Position numbers and translations under genes: made by a program
Source of the DNA: Devosia naphthalenivorans
GTDB lineage: Bacteria > Pseudomonadota > Alphaproteobacteria > Rhizobiales > Devosiaceae
Assembly (NCBI RefSeq): GCF_003056355.1
Contig: NZ_PYVW01000007.1
Coordinates: 115,124 to 179,123 of the forward strand
Direction: 5' to 3'
DNA length: 64,000 bases
Notes under the pieces: model-generated
The model's input: the letters and a program-made list of their open reading frames with translations, nothing else
What the model was told of the DNA's origin: nothing
Database searches by the model: none
Shown: one piece after another, positions 17,783 through 26,431 of the stretch
How positions within the stretch are numbered: the first letter of the stretch is position 1
How the letters are laid out: each line of letters begins with the position of its first letter

Positions 17783-18520
17783 ATGGACGCACCTCTCAAT
17801 CTGCAAAATCTGAAGAACGGTCTCTCCAAGCTCACTATTCGCGAGCAGGTGAGCCATCGTCTTGCTGCGATGGTTCAGTCAGGTATCTTGCGCACAGGCG
17901 ACGAACTCCCCAGCGAGCGCGAGCTCGCGGCGACCCTTGAGGTGAGCCGGGAAACGGTTCGTGGAGCCATTCAAATGCTGGCAGCAATCGGCATGGTCGA
18001 AATTTCGCAGGGCAGCCGGACGCGGATCGCCCGCACCGAGGGATTTCCCCAATACAACAGCGTGACTCAGCCGGTCCTGCCCGGGCGGTCGGCGGACGAG
18101 GTGTATCAGGCGCGGCTGCTGGTCGAAATTCCAGTGATCCGTGCGGCGGTTGAGCGGATCGACGATAACGGGATCGCCCGCCTGCGCCGGCTCGTGGATG
18201 CGCAACGCGGTATGGTGGGCGACACCGTCCGTTTCCAGATTTCAGACGCCGAATTTCACGATGCCATCTACCAGGCGAGCGGCAACGAACTTGTCGCCGG
18301 GTTCCTGCATGAACTGTTCAGCTTCGGCATGGAATATCGCCGCCATGTGCTGCTGCGCAAAGACTCGGTGCCGCTCAGCCTTGCCGATCACATCGAGATC
18401 CTCGACGGTTTCGAGCGGCGGGATGCGGCGGCGGCCGCCGAGGCGATGCAGAATCATCTCAACCGCATCCACCGCACGACGCTGGAAGCCATTGCCGAGA
18501 CCAGATCCCTGCGGCCTTAG
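17783..18520 (+). CDS. FadR-type GntR regulator of the acid-sugar locus
   Basis: 245 residues. The N-terminal winged helix carries ELPSERELAATLEVSRETVRG, and the C-terminal FCD domain has metal/ligand residues in DAEFHDAIYQASGN, LADHIEILDGF and MQNHLNRIH. ATG at 17783 follows AGGTGAGC; an upstream in-frame TTG is less likely. Divergent from pdxA2 and 40 bases ahead of otnK, so it probably represses both arms until a tetronate or its phosphate binds. Confidence 0.9.
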   Translation: MDAPLNLQNLKNGLSKLTIREQVSHRLAAMVQSGILRTGDELPSERELAATLEVSRETVRGAIQMLAAIGMVEISQGSRTRIARTEGFPQYNSVTQPVLPGRSADEVYQARLLVEIPVIRAAVERIDDNGIARLRRLVDAQRGMVGDTVRFQISDAEFHDAIYQASGNELVAGFLHELFSFGMEYRRHVLLRKDSVPLSLADHIEILDGFERRDAAAAAEAMQNHLNRIHRTTLEAIAETRSLRP

Positions 18521-18560
18521 CGGCTTTCGCCAGCAATCAAACCACCGGAGCCCACCGATC

Positions 18561-19817
18561 ATGCTGCTTGGCGCTATCGCCGACGACCTCACCGGCGCGA
18601 CAGACTTGGCCCTGACACTGTCTCGCGGCGGCATGAAAGTCCTGCAGGTTGTGGGTGTGCCCTCCCCAGATGCTCGGTTCGACGATGCCGATGCGGTGGT
18701 GGTGTCGCTCAAATCGCGGACCATTCCGGCTGCGGAAGCCGTGGCAATGTCGGTCGCGGCCGGCAAGGTGCTGCTGGCTGCCGGAGCCCGGCAACTCTTT
18801 TTCAAATATTGCTCCACCTTCGATTCCACCGACGAGGGCAATATCGGGCCGGTGACCGACGCCCTGCTTGATCTCCTGGGGGAAGCCCGCACCATCGCCT
18901 GCCCGGCATTCCCGACCAACAAGCGGACTGTCTACAAGGGCCACCTTTTCGTCGGCGATCTCCTGCTCAGCGATAGCCCGATGAAGGACCATCCGCTTAC
19001 CCCCATGCGCGACGCCAATCTTGCCCGCGTGCTCGGGCGCCAGACGAAAACGCCTGTGGTGCTGCTGGACCACGATCAGGTTCGCGCCGGTGCCGACGCC
19101 CTCAGCCGGAGCCTTGCCGCGGTCGATGGCATCGCCATCGTCGATGCCGTCAGTGACGATGATCTGCGCACCATCGGCGCTGCCGTCAGCGGCCTGCGGC
19201 TCATCACCGGCGGGTCTGGGGTCGCGTTAGGCCTGCCCGAAATGTTTCGCCAGGCGGGCTTGTTCCGGCCGATCACACCACCTGTCACACTTGCCGCACC
19301 GCCGGGACGCGCCGCCATCATCGCCGGCTCCTGCTCGGCGGCCACGCGGCGCCAGATCGAAATGGCCCAGGCTCAGGGCGCGCCTTCCCTCCAGGTGGAA
19401 GCAACCGATATCGCCGAGCATCGGATGACTGTCGACGACGCTGCCGCGTTCATCGAACGTAGTGCCGGCAGCCTCGCTCCGATTGTCTATTCCAGTGCCG
19501 ATCCGCAAAAGATCCGCTTGGTGCAGGAACAACTCGGGCGCAGTCGTGCCGGTGAGCTGGTGGAGCACTTCATGGGGCAATTGGCCCAGGAACTGACGCA
19601 GCGCGGCTTCACCCGCCTGATCGTGGCCGGCGGCGAAACATCGGGCGCGGTGATCCACTCGCTCGGTGTCACCGCGCTAGAGATCGGCCCGGAAATTGAT
19701 CCCGGTGTGCCCTGGACTCTGTCTTCAGGCGCAGGACCACAATTGGCGCTTGCCCTCAAATCGGGGAATTTCGGGGCGGATGACTTTTTCCTCAAGGCGT
19801 GGGAGCGTTTGCAATGA
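18561..19817 (+). CDS. otnK: Four-carbon acid sugar kinase (DUF1537 family, OtnK-like)
   Basis: 418-residue kinase of the DUF1537 family, which phosphorylates C4 sugar acids at O4. The N-terminal domain begins LLGAIADDLTGATDLA and contains FFKYCSTFDSTDEGNIGP and CPAFPTNKRTVYKGHLFV. The C-terminal nucleotide-binding domain has IIAGSCSAATRRQ and LIVAGGETSGAV. ATG 18561 gives the standard length; the frame running upstream overlaps the regulator. Direct coupling to otnC (ATGA) favours 3-oxo-tetronate as substrate, but pdxA2 in the same locus means D-threonate kinase activity (DtnK) is possible. Confidence 0.85.
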   Translation: MLLGAIADDLTGATDLALTLSRGGMKVLQVVGVPSPDARFDDADAVVVSLKSRTIPAAEAVAMSVAAGKVLLAAGARQLFFKYCSTFDSTDEGNIGPVTDALLDLLGEARTIACPAFPTNKRTVYKGHLFVGDLLLSDSPMKDHPLTPMRDANLARVLGRQTKTPVVLLDHDQVRAGADALSRSLAAVDGIAIVDAVSDDDLRTIGAAVSGLRLITGGSGVALGLPEMFRQAGLFRPITPPVTLAAPPGRAAIIAGSCSAATRRQIEMAQAQGAPSLQVEATDIAEHRMTVDDAAAFIERSAGSLAPIVYSSADPQKIRLVQEQLGRSRAGELVEHFMGQLAQELTQRGFTRLIVAGGETSGAVIHSLGVTALEIGPEIDPGVPWTLSSGAGPQLALALKSGNFGADDFFLKAWERLQ

Positions 19818-20455
19818 CTGCGGTACTATCGGAAGCCAGCCGCGTGCGGGACGATATCTGCGCAGTCGGCAAGTCGCTGTTCGACCGCGGCCTGACGGCG
19901 GGTTCGACCGGCAATATCAGTGTGCGGCTGAGCGATGGCAGCCTGCTCATGACGCCGACCAACGCCAGCCTCGGCGACCTCGATCCGGCGCGCCTCTCCT
20001 TGCTCGATGCTGATGGCAAACACGTCGACGGCGACAGGCCGACCAAGGAAGCCTTTCTTCACCGCTGCATGTATTGCGAGCGCCCTGCTGCCGGCGCGGT
20101 GGTGCACCTGCATTCGACGCACGCCGTGGCGGTCAGCATCCTCGCCGATGCCGATCCCACCGATGTGCTGCCGCCCCTGACGGCTTACTACGTGATGCGG
20201 GTGGGAACATTGCCGTTGGTGCCGTATTTCGCGCCGGGCGACGAAGCACTGGCGCTTGCAGTCAAGGCACAGGCTGGCAAGCACCACGCGGTGCTGCTCG
20301 CCAATCACGGGCCGGTGGTCGCCGGCACTTCGCTGCGCGACGCGCAATACGCGACCGAGGAACTCGAAGAAACCGCCCGGCTGCATCTGTTGCTGGCCGG
20401 GCGCGCCTTGCGCCCGCTGACGCCGGCCCAGGTTGAAACCCTGCGCCGGCGTTAG
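19814..20455 (+). CDS. otnC: Class II aldolase-family 3-oxo-tetronate 4-phosphate decarboxylase (OtnC-like)
   Basis: 213 residues of the class II aldolase/adducin fold. Metal ligands are in HLHSTHAVAVS and LLANHGPVVAG, with an acidic residue in TKEAFLH. In known pathways OtnC decarboxylates 3-oxo-tetronate 4-phosphate to dihydroxyacetone phosphate. ATG 19814 overlaps the otnK stop, so the kinase and decarboxylase are translated together. A GTG at 19799 would extend it into otnK and is less likely. Convergent with denD, with the stops 2 bases apart. Confidence 0.85.
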   Translation: MTAVLSEASRVRDDICAVGKSLFDRGLTAGSTGNISVRLSDGSLLMTPTNASLGDLDPARLSLLDADGKHVDGDRPTKEAFLHRCMYCERPAAGAVVHLHSTHAVAVSILADADPTDVLPPLTAYYVMRVGTLPLVPYFAPGDEALALAVKAQAGKHHAVLLANHGPVVAGTSLRDAQYATEELEETARLHLLLAGRALRPLTPAQVETLRRR

Positions 20456-20457
20456 TC

Positions 20458-21447
20458 TTAGGCTCGGGGGCGCTCCCCGCCCATTTCGTCCTCGATATAA
20501 ACCCGGATGATATCGTCGAAGGACGAGTCCGCAGTAAAGCCAAGCGCCAGCGCCCGTTCGGGATTGAAGGCGCGCGGCCAGCCATCGACGAACTTCTCGA
20601 TGACCGGATCGGGCTCCCGGCGGATGAGAGCGACTGCATCCTCGCCCGCAACCCGCTGCAACGCGGCAATCTCCTCGGCGACCGTGGCGGCAATGCCCGG
20701 CATGTTGAGCGAACGCCTTATGCCCAGTGGCGCCGTGTCCAGCGTTGCCGCATGGATCAGGAAACCCACCGCAGCCCGCGGGCTGGCGAACCAGTGCCGC
20801 ACCGTGTCGGCCACCGGCAATACTGCTTCCTGCCCCGCCAGCGGTTCGCGCAGAATGCCCGAAAAGAAGCCGGAGGCCGCCTTGTTCGGCTTGCCCGGCC
20901 GGATGACGATGGTGGGCAGGCGCACGCCGACGCCATCGAGAAATCCGCGGCGCGAATAGTCGGCCAGCAGCAATTCGCCGATTGCCTTCTGCACGCCATA
21001 GCTGGTGAGCGGCGTCAAGACGTGGTCGTCGCCGATGACTTCTGGGAATGGGGTGCCGAACACGGCAATCGAGGACGTAAAAACGACGCGCGGGCAGTAT
21101 GGGTTTTTCGCCCCCTCGGCCCGGATCGCCTCGAGCAGGGCGCGCGTGCCGTCCAGATTGATTCTGTAGCCTTTCTCGAAGTCAGCCTCGGCCTCCCCCG
21201 AGACGATCGCCGCCAGATGAAAGATCACATCGGGCCGACCCGCGACCAGTTCGGTCGCCGCACCTGAGGCCGAAAGGTCAATCGCGCGCAGATCGGTTTC
21301 GCCTGCGAAACCGGGACGATCAGGCGCTACAACATCGACAAGCGACAGCTTTTCGATGCGGCGTCCGCCCAGCGTTGCGTTCCGCACCAGTTCCCTGGTG
21401 AGCTTCCGGCCCAACATGCCCGCTGCACCCACGACAAGAATATGCAT
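20458..21447 (-). CDS. denD: D-erythronate dehydrogenase-like NAD-dependent epimerase/dehydratase family protein
   Basis: 329-residue extended SDR with NAD site GAAGMLGRKL and catalytic Tyr-Lys in LTSYGVQKAIGE. It strongly resembles DenD, which oxidises D-erythronate to 2-oxo-tetronate, the entry step of the OtnI-OtnK-OtnC route. It lies next to otnC on the opposite strand with its own promoter region (21448-21569). No OtnI isomerase gene (hydroxypyruvate-isomerase-like) is visible in the window, which that route would need. Confidence 0.82.
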   Translation of the reverse strand: MHILVVGAAGMLGRKLTRELVRNATLGGRRIEKLSLVDVVAPDRPGFAGETDLRAIDLSASGAATELVAGRPDVIFHLAAIVSGEAEADFEKGYRINLDGTRALLEAIRAEGAKNPYCPRVVFTSSIAVFGTPFPEVIGDDHVLTPLTSYGVQKAIGELLLADYSRRGFLDGVGVRLPTIVIRPGKPNKAASGFFSGILREPLAGQEAVLPVADTVRHWFASPRAAVGFLIHAATLDTAPLGIRRSLNMPGIAATVAEEIAALQRVAGEDAVALIRREPDPVIEKFVDGWPRAFNPERALALGFTADSSFDDIIRVYIEDEMGGERPRA

Positions 21448-21469
21448 TTCAACTCCTCACTGGACTGCT

Positions 21470-21482
21470 GGACCAACCAGTT
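21470..21482. promoter_or_regulatory. Inverted repeat upstream of denD
   Basis: CTGG-N5-CCAG about 23 bases before the denD ATG. The half-site AACTGGT on its minus strand also occurs in the pdxA2/GntR intergenic region near 17697. It may be the operator of the locus GntR regulator. It does not match the common FadR-subfamily consensus well, so the call is tentative. Confidence 0.25.
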
Positions 21483-21569
21483 ATCCTGTGATGATGATTT
21501 TGTCCACTGCTTGTCCGGGAGAAGAAGAGATTTCCTGCGAGGTGGCGGCGATCGGCCCCCGGCAGACGG

Positions 21570-22607
21570 TCAGGCCAGTGCCGCACCGGCCTGAGCGTCG
21601 TTCTCCTCGGGCAGGAAGATGGCTTCCAGCAGGGCCAGCAGCAGGATCCCACCGATCATCGTGCCGGACGTTATCACGACCCGTTGCAACACCACCTCCA
21701 AGGCATCCCGCCCCCCGCTGGTCGCCGACAGAACCATGACCAGGGCCGTAGAGCAGACGTACTGGTACAGCAGCGGCCGGCGTTTGCCCGTCGTCATCTT
21801 GTCGATCAGAAAATAGGTGACCGCCGTGAGCAGCAGGATCTCGACCGGGACCTGCGGCACGATGCTGTAGACGATCAACACTGCGGCCGCGATAGCCCCA
21901 CCCACAAGAGTGCCGCCCCCACGATCAATCACCTGGTGCATGCGCGTGCCATGGCTGGGTTCGGCGCAGATGAACAGGAGCATGATCGGCACGATCATCA
22001 TGTTCATGTCGCCGGTAGCAAACACTGCCAGCATCACGGGTACATAAACCGCGACGCGGATCATGAGCGCCGTGCGCGGGCGCTTCGTCACCAGTGGTGC
22101 AACGATCTCGACATGCACCCGCCTGGTTTGCGGCGGGAACAGCAGATTGAGCACCACGATGGCGATGCCGAGCACTACGCCGCCCAAAACCATGCTGTCG
22201 CGGATCGCCGCCAGTGCAAAATCGCTGTAGAGCGCGGCCATGGCCATCATCAATGGAAACACGGTGAGCATCATGCCGCCGCGCGAACCGCAGAACAGCA
22301 TGAGCGCGAGGCCGCCAACGGCCAGCAGCGAATTGAGCAAAATGAAGAGCATCGGCGTGTTGACGGTGATAGCGGCCAGCCAGCTGAACAAGATTGCGAT
22401 GATCGGCAGAATGATCGGGGTCGCAAACGTGCGTGGCGACAGTGCCCCGCGATGACCCGAAATGATGCTCATGCCCAGCACTACCGGAAACATCGGCATG
22501 GTGATGCCCAGCGGCTCGGCCAGGATCAGGCAGATCGCAACGGCCAATGCCGTCCGCAGGGCCAGATAGGGGTCTTCATTGGGGTCAACCCGTGGCAGCT
22601 CTTCCAT
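21570..22607 (-). CDS. FUSC/DUF2955-type inner-membrane transport protein
   Basis: 345 residues from ATG 22607 (MEELPRVDPNEDPYLALR), 10 bases after the preceding membrane-fusion gene. About ten membrane segments occur in two blocks with a central soluble stretch, as in FUSC-like aromatic-acid exporters (AaeB, DUF2955). Motifs such as ISGHRGALSPRTF and EPSHGTRMHQVIDRGGGTL are typical. Together with the MFP it is predicted to export small toxic or aromatic compounds. The substrate is unknown. Confidence 0.8.
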   Translation of the reverse strand: MEELPRVDPNEDPYLALRTALAVAICLILAEPLGITMPMFPVVLGMSIISGHRGALSPRTFATPIILPIIAILFSWLAAITVNTPMLFILLNSLLAVGGLALMLFCGSRGGMMLTVFPLMMAMAALYSDFALAAIRDSMVLGGVVLGIAIVVLNLLFPPQTRRVHVEIVAPLVTKRPRTALMIRVAVYVPVMLAVFATGDMNMMIVPIMLLFICAEPSHGTRMHQVIDRGGGTLVGGAIAAAVLIVYSIVPQVPVEILLLTAVTYFLIDKMTTGKRRPLLYQYVCSTALVMVLSATSGGRDALEVVLQRVVITSGTMIGGILLLALLEAIFLPEENDAQAGAALA

Positions 22608-22617
22608 CGCGCGAGCC

Positions 22618-23853
22618 TCAGTTGAAGCCGGCCGTGAACCCGCCCATGGCGAGCAGTGCCTTGGCAATGGCCGGGATGAGCCCGTCTTCAGGAACGATCA
22701 GCACCCCGGCTTCCGAGCCCAGGCGGACATTGGCCGGCAGCGCCCCAATGTCATCGAGCTTGACCCGGACAGGGATCTTGCGAGCGGGCGGAAACCAGCG
22801 CGTATCGTTGGAGGATTGCGACAGGCCGTTGACGCTGGTGCGCCCGCTGCTGATGCCCCAGGCGACGCTTTCGACCGTGGCTTGAAACTGCCGCCCTGGC
22901 GCCGCCTCGAACGTCACGATGGCTTGGTCGCCCGGCTGGACATTGATCAGCTGGTTCTCCCGGAAATCGGCGATCACCATCTGCGTCGCCGGATTGATGA
23001 AGGTCAGCGCTGCCGTGCCTGCGCCGATAAACTGTCCTTGGGTGAGCGAGAGGTTCGAGACATAGCCATCGGCTGGCGCGACAATCCTGGTGCTGGCCAG
23101 GGCAAATTCTGCCTTCTCGAGGGCTGCCCGGGCTGCGCGCACATTGGGATTGTCCGCATCGCTTGCTCCTGCAGCGACCGTCAGGCGCTCGACCTCGCCG
23201 GCGGCTGCATCGACGTTAAGCTGGGCAGAACGTTGCGCGGCCTCGGCCTGGCTCAGCTTTGCCGGTGCCAGGAGCCCCTTGTCAGCCAGTTGGCGAGCGC
23301 GGTCGAGATCGTCATTTGCGGTGTCGAGAGCGACCTCCGCCTGTTCCAGCTTGGCCGCCGCCGCCGGGATTGCGGCGAAGCCTGAGCCGACGCTGTTGAG
23401 CACCTGGGACAGTTGGGCACGCGCCTGCTCCACATCCATCTGATAGGTGGTTGGGTCGATCTGGAACAGAGTCTGGCCTGCCGTGACGCTGGCGTTATCG
23501 GTAATCAGGACTTCGGTTACCGGTCCGGGCACGCGTGGGGAAATCTGGGTTACGTCGGCAATGATCGATGCGCCGCCAGCGAACGGCGCATGGTGATCCG
23601 ACAGCGGATACCAAGCGATGCACGCGCCAAGCCCGGCCAGCAGCAGCAAGCCAAATGCCTTGGCTTTTTTACGCTTTGCGCTGGGTTTGGCTGCTTCCGC
23701 ACCCAGAATCTCATCTTGAACGGCCGGCTGCAATTGGCGCGAGGTTTGCTCGAGCGTCGTCACCCGCGCCTGTTGCTCCGCGCCTTCGTCATTGAGCCTG
23801 GAGCCGGTAAACCTATTCTCCCCGTTGCCAACAAATGCTGTTACCTGTGCCAT
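22618..23853 (-). CDS. HlyD/EmrA-family membrane fusion protein
   Basis: Periplasmic adaptor of an efflux system, 411 residues from ATG 23853 (MAQVTAFV), preceded by CGGAG at 7 bases. A charged cytoplasmic N-terminus of about 70 residues is followed by one membrane anchor (LLLLAGLGACIAWYP), a lipoyl-like half, a coiled-coil hairpin rich in Ala/Gln/Glu (about 130-230), and beta-barrel domains. It pairs with the adjacent FUSC protein, and is controlled by the divergent MarR gene. Confidence 0.9.
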   Translation of the reverse strand: MAQVTAFVGNGENRFTGSRLNDEGAEQQARVTTLEQTSRQLQPAVQDEILGAEAAKPSAKRKKAKAFGLLLLAGLGACIAWYPLSDHHAPFAGGASIIADVTQISPRVPGPVTEVLITDNASVTAGQTLFQIDPTTYQMDVEQARAQLSQVLNSVGSGFAAIPAAAAKLEQAEVALDTANDDLDRARQLADKGLLAPAKLSQAEAAQRSAQLNVDAAAGEVERLTVAAGASDADNPNVRAARAALEKAEFALASTRIVAPADGYVSNLSLTQGQFIGAGTAALTFINPATQMVIADFRENQLINVQPGDQAIVTFEAAPGRQFQATVESVAWGISSGRTSVNGLSQSSNDTRWFPPARKIPVRVKLDDIGALPANVRLGSEAGVLIVPEDGLIPAIAKALLAMGGFTAGFN

Positions 23854-23907
23854 ATTGAGCTCCGCTGCGTTCCTTGCAGTGTGACATAAGCCATCCAATA
23901 TACCTTT

Positions 23908-23928
23908 GCAACAAAGTTACTTTGATGC
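23908..23928. promoter_or_regulatory. Candidate MarR operator between efflux operon and marR-type gene
   Basis: Imperfect palindrome, outer halves GCA / TGC and inner halves CAAAG / CTTTG around TTA (8 of 9 pairs match). It lies between the divergent starts of the membrane-fusion protein (23853) and the MarR regulator (23938). Length and position fit a MarR dimer site that would repress both promoters. Confidence 0.55.
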
Positions 23929-23937
23929 ATAGGCAGT

Positions 23938-24444
23938 ATGCTTGTGGGGAATATGAGACCGGAAACGCAGCTTGGAATTGAAGATCTGATGCGCGAGCTC
24001 TCGTCCGAGCTCAGCCAGGTCTATCGCTGGATCGCCGAACAGGCCGGACTGAACCAGACCGACCTCATGGGGCTCTACTTCATCAACCGGGCCGACGGCA
24101 CGGCCACGCCTAAGTCCCTGGCGGAACATCTGGGGCTGACCACCGGGGCAACGGCGATCCTGCTCAATCGCCTCGAGGCACGCGACTACATCGTGCGCAC
24201 GCCCCACCCCACCGACCGGCGCGGCGTGTTGCTTTCACTTGGGCAGGCGGCGCGTGAGCAGGAGTTCCTGAAGCTGCGGGAGAAGCTCTTCCGCCTCAAC
24301 GCCGACGTGATTGCAGATCTGTCTCCCGATGAAGCCGTCATCGTCAGACGTTTCATCGTGCGCATCGTCACCAATACACGGGACTCGTTGCGGCAGTTTC
24401 GCACCACGGAAGCCGCCAAGGGACTCCGGAGCAAGTCGGAGTAA
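23938..24444 (+). CDS. MarR-family transcriptional regulator
   Basis: 168-residue winged-helix regulator. The recognition helix region is TPKSLAEHLGLTTGATAILLNRLEARDYI and the wing carries PHPTDRRGVLLSL, the standard D-x-R motif. N- and C-terminal helices form the dimer. ATG 23938 is used; ATG 23953 (MRPETQLG) is an alternative with GGGGA close before it. Divergent from the efflux pair, with a palindrome between, so it most likely represses that operon and itself until a drug or phenolic ligand binds. Confidence 0.9.
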   Translation: MLVGNMRPETQLGIEDLMRELSSELSQVYRWIAEQAGLNQTDLMGLYFINRADGTATPKSLAEHLGLTTGATAILLNRLEARDYIVRTPHPTDRRGVLLSLGQAAREQEFLKLREKLFRLNADVIADLSPDEAVIVRRFIVRIVTNTRDSLRQFRTTEAAKGLRSKSE

Positions 24445-24550
24445 ACGACCTTCGGACTAAGTCCGGGGGAAGCACAATCCCTTGGGCCTTTGTCCCCCTG
24501 TAGCGCGATGAGGGCGACGCACGGCGCAAGCCCACGCGAGGCCTAAAAAA

Positions 24551-26211
24551 ATGACCTTTGGGAAAAAATCCGCCAGCAATGCCGTCATGCCCGCACCGGC
24601 ACCATTGCGCGCCGCGCTATACCTGCGCGTTTCCACCGGCAGACAAGCAGAGCACGACGTCAGCCTCCCGTCTCAGCGTACGCTCAATGCCGAGTTCTGT
24701 GAACGGCAGGGATGGAGCGTGGTCGATGAATATGTCGAGCCCGGTCTGACCGCTACCGATGATCGTCGCCCCGCCTTCCAGTCTATGATCGACCGCGCCT
24801 GCGATCCAGACCATCCCTATGATGTCATCGTGTTCCACGCATTCTCGCGCTTTTATCGCGACGGCGCGGGCATGGAACTGACCATCCGCAAATTGCGCAA
24901 GCATGGTGTCGAAGTTGCCTCCGTTACACAGCCCAATGGCGATGATCCATCTGCCTCAATGATCCGGCAGATCATCGGCATTTTCGACGAGTATACGTCC
25001 AAAGAAAATGGACGCCAGGTGACGCGCGCTATGACCGAAAATGCCCGGCAAGGTTTTTGGAATGGCGCAACGCCACCTCTGGGTTACACCATCGTCGAAG
25101 CGGAGCGCCGGGGCCAAAAGGTCAAGAAGAAGCTCGCTATCGATCCGGTCGAAGCGGAGACCGTGAGGCTCATTTTTAGATTGTATCTGGAGGGTGACCC
25201 GGCAACCTCAAAGCCGCCCATGGGCATCAAGAACGTCGTCAGCTGGCTCAATGCCACGGCCACCGCACCAAAAAGGGAGGCGCTTTTGGCGTCGGCCCGG
25301 TCCATCATATTCTAACCAACGCCGCTTATGTCGGGCGCTGGCATTACCATTCGCGGAACTCCAAATCCGGTGGCAAGCATCCAGACAATGAAGTTGTGGA
25401 AGTGCCGGTGCCGGCCATTCTGGAGCAAGCCGTCTTCGCCGCTGCCCAGGCCAAGCTCGCTGCTAACAATCCGCGCGTTAGCCCCGTCCGAGCCATCAGC
25501 GGCCCGATCCTTCTCACCAGCATTGCCACATGCTCCCATTGCGGCGGCGGCATGACTCAGCGCACCGGCACATCGGCCACCGGGCGCGTCTATGCCTATT
25601 ATACTTGTGCAACCAAGGCCCAGAAGGGGCAGACCGCCTGCAAAGGCAACACAATTCCAATGGCCCATCTGGACGAACTGGTCCTGAAGGTGCTTCGTGA
25701 GAAACTCTTTGCCCCCGAGCGGCTCGCCGCCTTGCTGACCGCACTGGCGGCCAAACGGTCTGAACGCGCCGAAGCGCAAAATACCCGTCTCGTCGCGCTC
25801 CAGGTCGAAGCCGACAATGCCAGGGAGCGCTTGCAGCGCCTATACGCTCTCGTTGAAGACGGTCTCGCCGAAATGGATGATCTTTTGCGCGAGCGCATCT
25901 CGATCCTGAAGGCCGATCGTGAGAAAGCGCAGGCGGCGCTTGATCGCGCCCGCCGTGAGGTCGGTGGAGAGGTTGCTCTCGATCCAGAAAAGATCGCCGC
26001 TTTCTCCAAGCTCATGCGTGATGTTCTGGATAACGCCGACAATCCCACGCGCAAGGCCTATCTGCGATCCTTGCTCAACGTCGAAGTCGGTCCGGAAAAA
26101 ATCCTGATTACGGGCAGTCGCGAAACGCTATACGCCGCCGCCAATGCCAGAAATTCTTCAGGTGAAATAGTTCAGTTTTCTGTCGGCGCAAAACGTATGT
26201 GGGTCGCCTAA
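24551..26211 (+). pseudogene. Large serine recombinase, frameshifted and with displaced 3' end
   Basis: Site-specific recombinase/integrase of the large serine family. The first part (24551-25315) holds the resolvase domain with the catalytic Ser in LYLRVSTGRQAE and part of the recombinase domain. The second part (to 26211) continues in another frame with the Zn ribbon (CSHCGG, YYTC, ACKG) and a coiled coil. The frames would join if the run of five A at 25270-25274 had six (APKKGGAFGVGP then HHILTNAAYVG), giving about 553 residues, the normal length. The last ten codons come from the end of an inserted element (26181-28767). Either a true pseudogene or a sequencing indel. Confidence 0.85.
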
Positions 26212-26233
26212 CCAACTGAAATAGCACAAAGCG

Positions 26234-26307
26234 CCAAATTTTCTTGGGTCGATTTGCCAAAGGTTTTTGGGTCGATTCTGCGATTCACCAAAGTATTTTG
26301 GGTCGAT
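26234..26307 (+). repeat. Left subterminal repeat array of the mobile element
   Basis: Three direct copies of a 21-base unit (26234-26254, 26257-26277, 26288-26307) sharing CCAAA at the start and TTGGGTCGATT (last copy GAT only) at the end, at spacings of 23 and 31 bases. The terminal repeat at 26181 holds a related unit. Likely transposase-binding sites. Confidence 0.75.
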
Positions 26308-26392
26308 GCCTCAGCGCTGCATCCTCGGTCCAAGCTGAGCAGCGCCGGGCCTTCACTTGATACAGACGTTGGTGGATGGTCACTTTCGCCGG

Positions 26393-26428
26393 AAACCCTC
26401 ACTGTAAAGGTATCTGCTGTGAGGGTTT
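26393..26428 (+). promoter_or_regulatory. 10-base inverted repeat covering the ribosome site of the first cargo ORF
   Basis: AAACCCTCAC (26393-26402) and GTGAGGGTTT (26419-26428) are perfect complements separated by 16 bases. The right arm contains the likely ribosome site GAGGG, 6 bases before the ATG at 26432. As RNA the hairpin would hide the ribosome site; as DNA it would suit a dimeric repressor. Confidence 0.55.
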
Positions 26429-26431
26429 CAG

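Noticed and set aside
24447..24550. A duplicated tRNA-Arg 3' end marking the far side of an integrated island
   Set aside because: I compared the tRNA 3' region with the sequence before the recombinase and found no matching stretch. The far end of the original island cannot be placed.
25262..25290. Programmed -1 frameshift in the recombinase
   Set aside because: The A-run is not in the X-XXY-YYZ frame needed for tandem slippage and no stimulatory structure is obvious. A one-base loss explains the break more simply.
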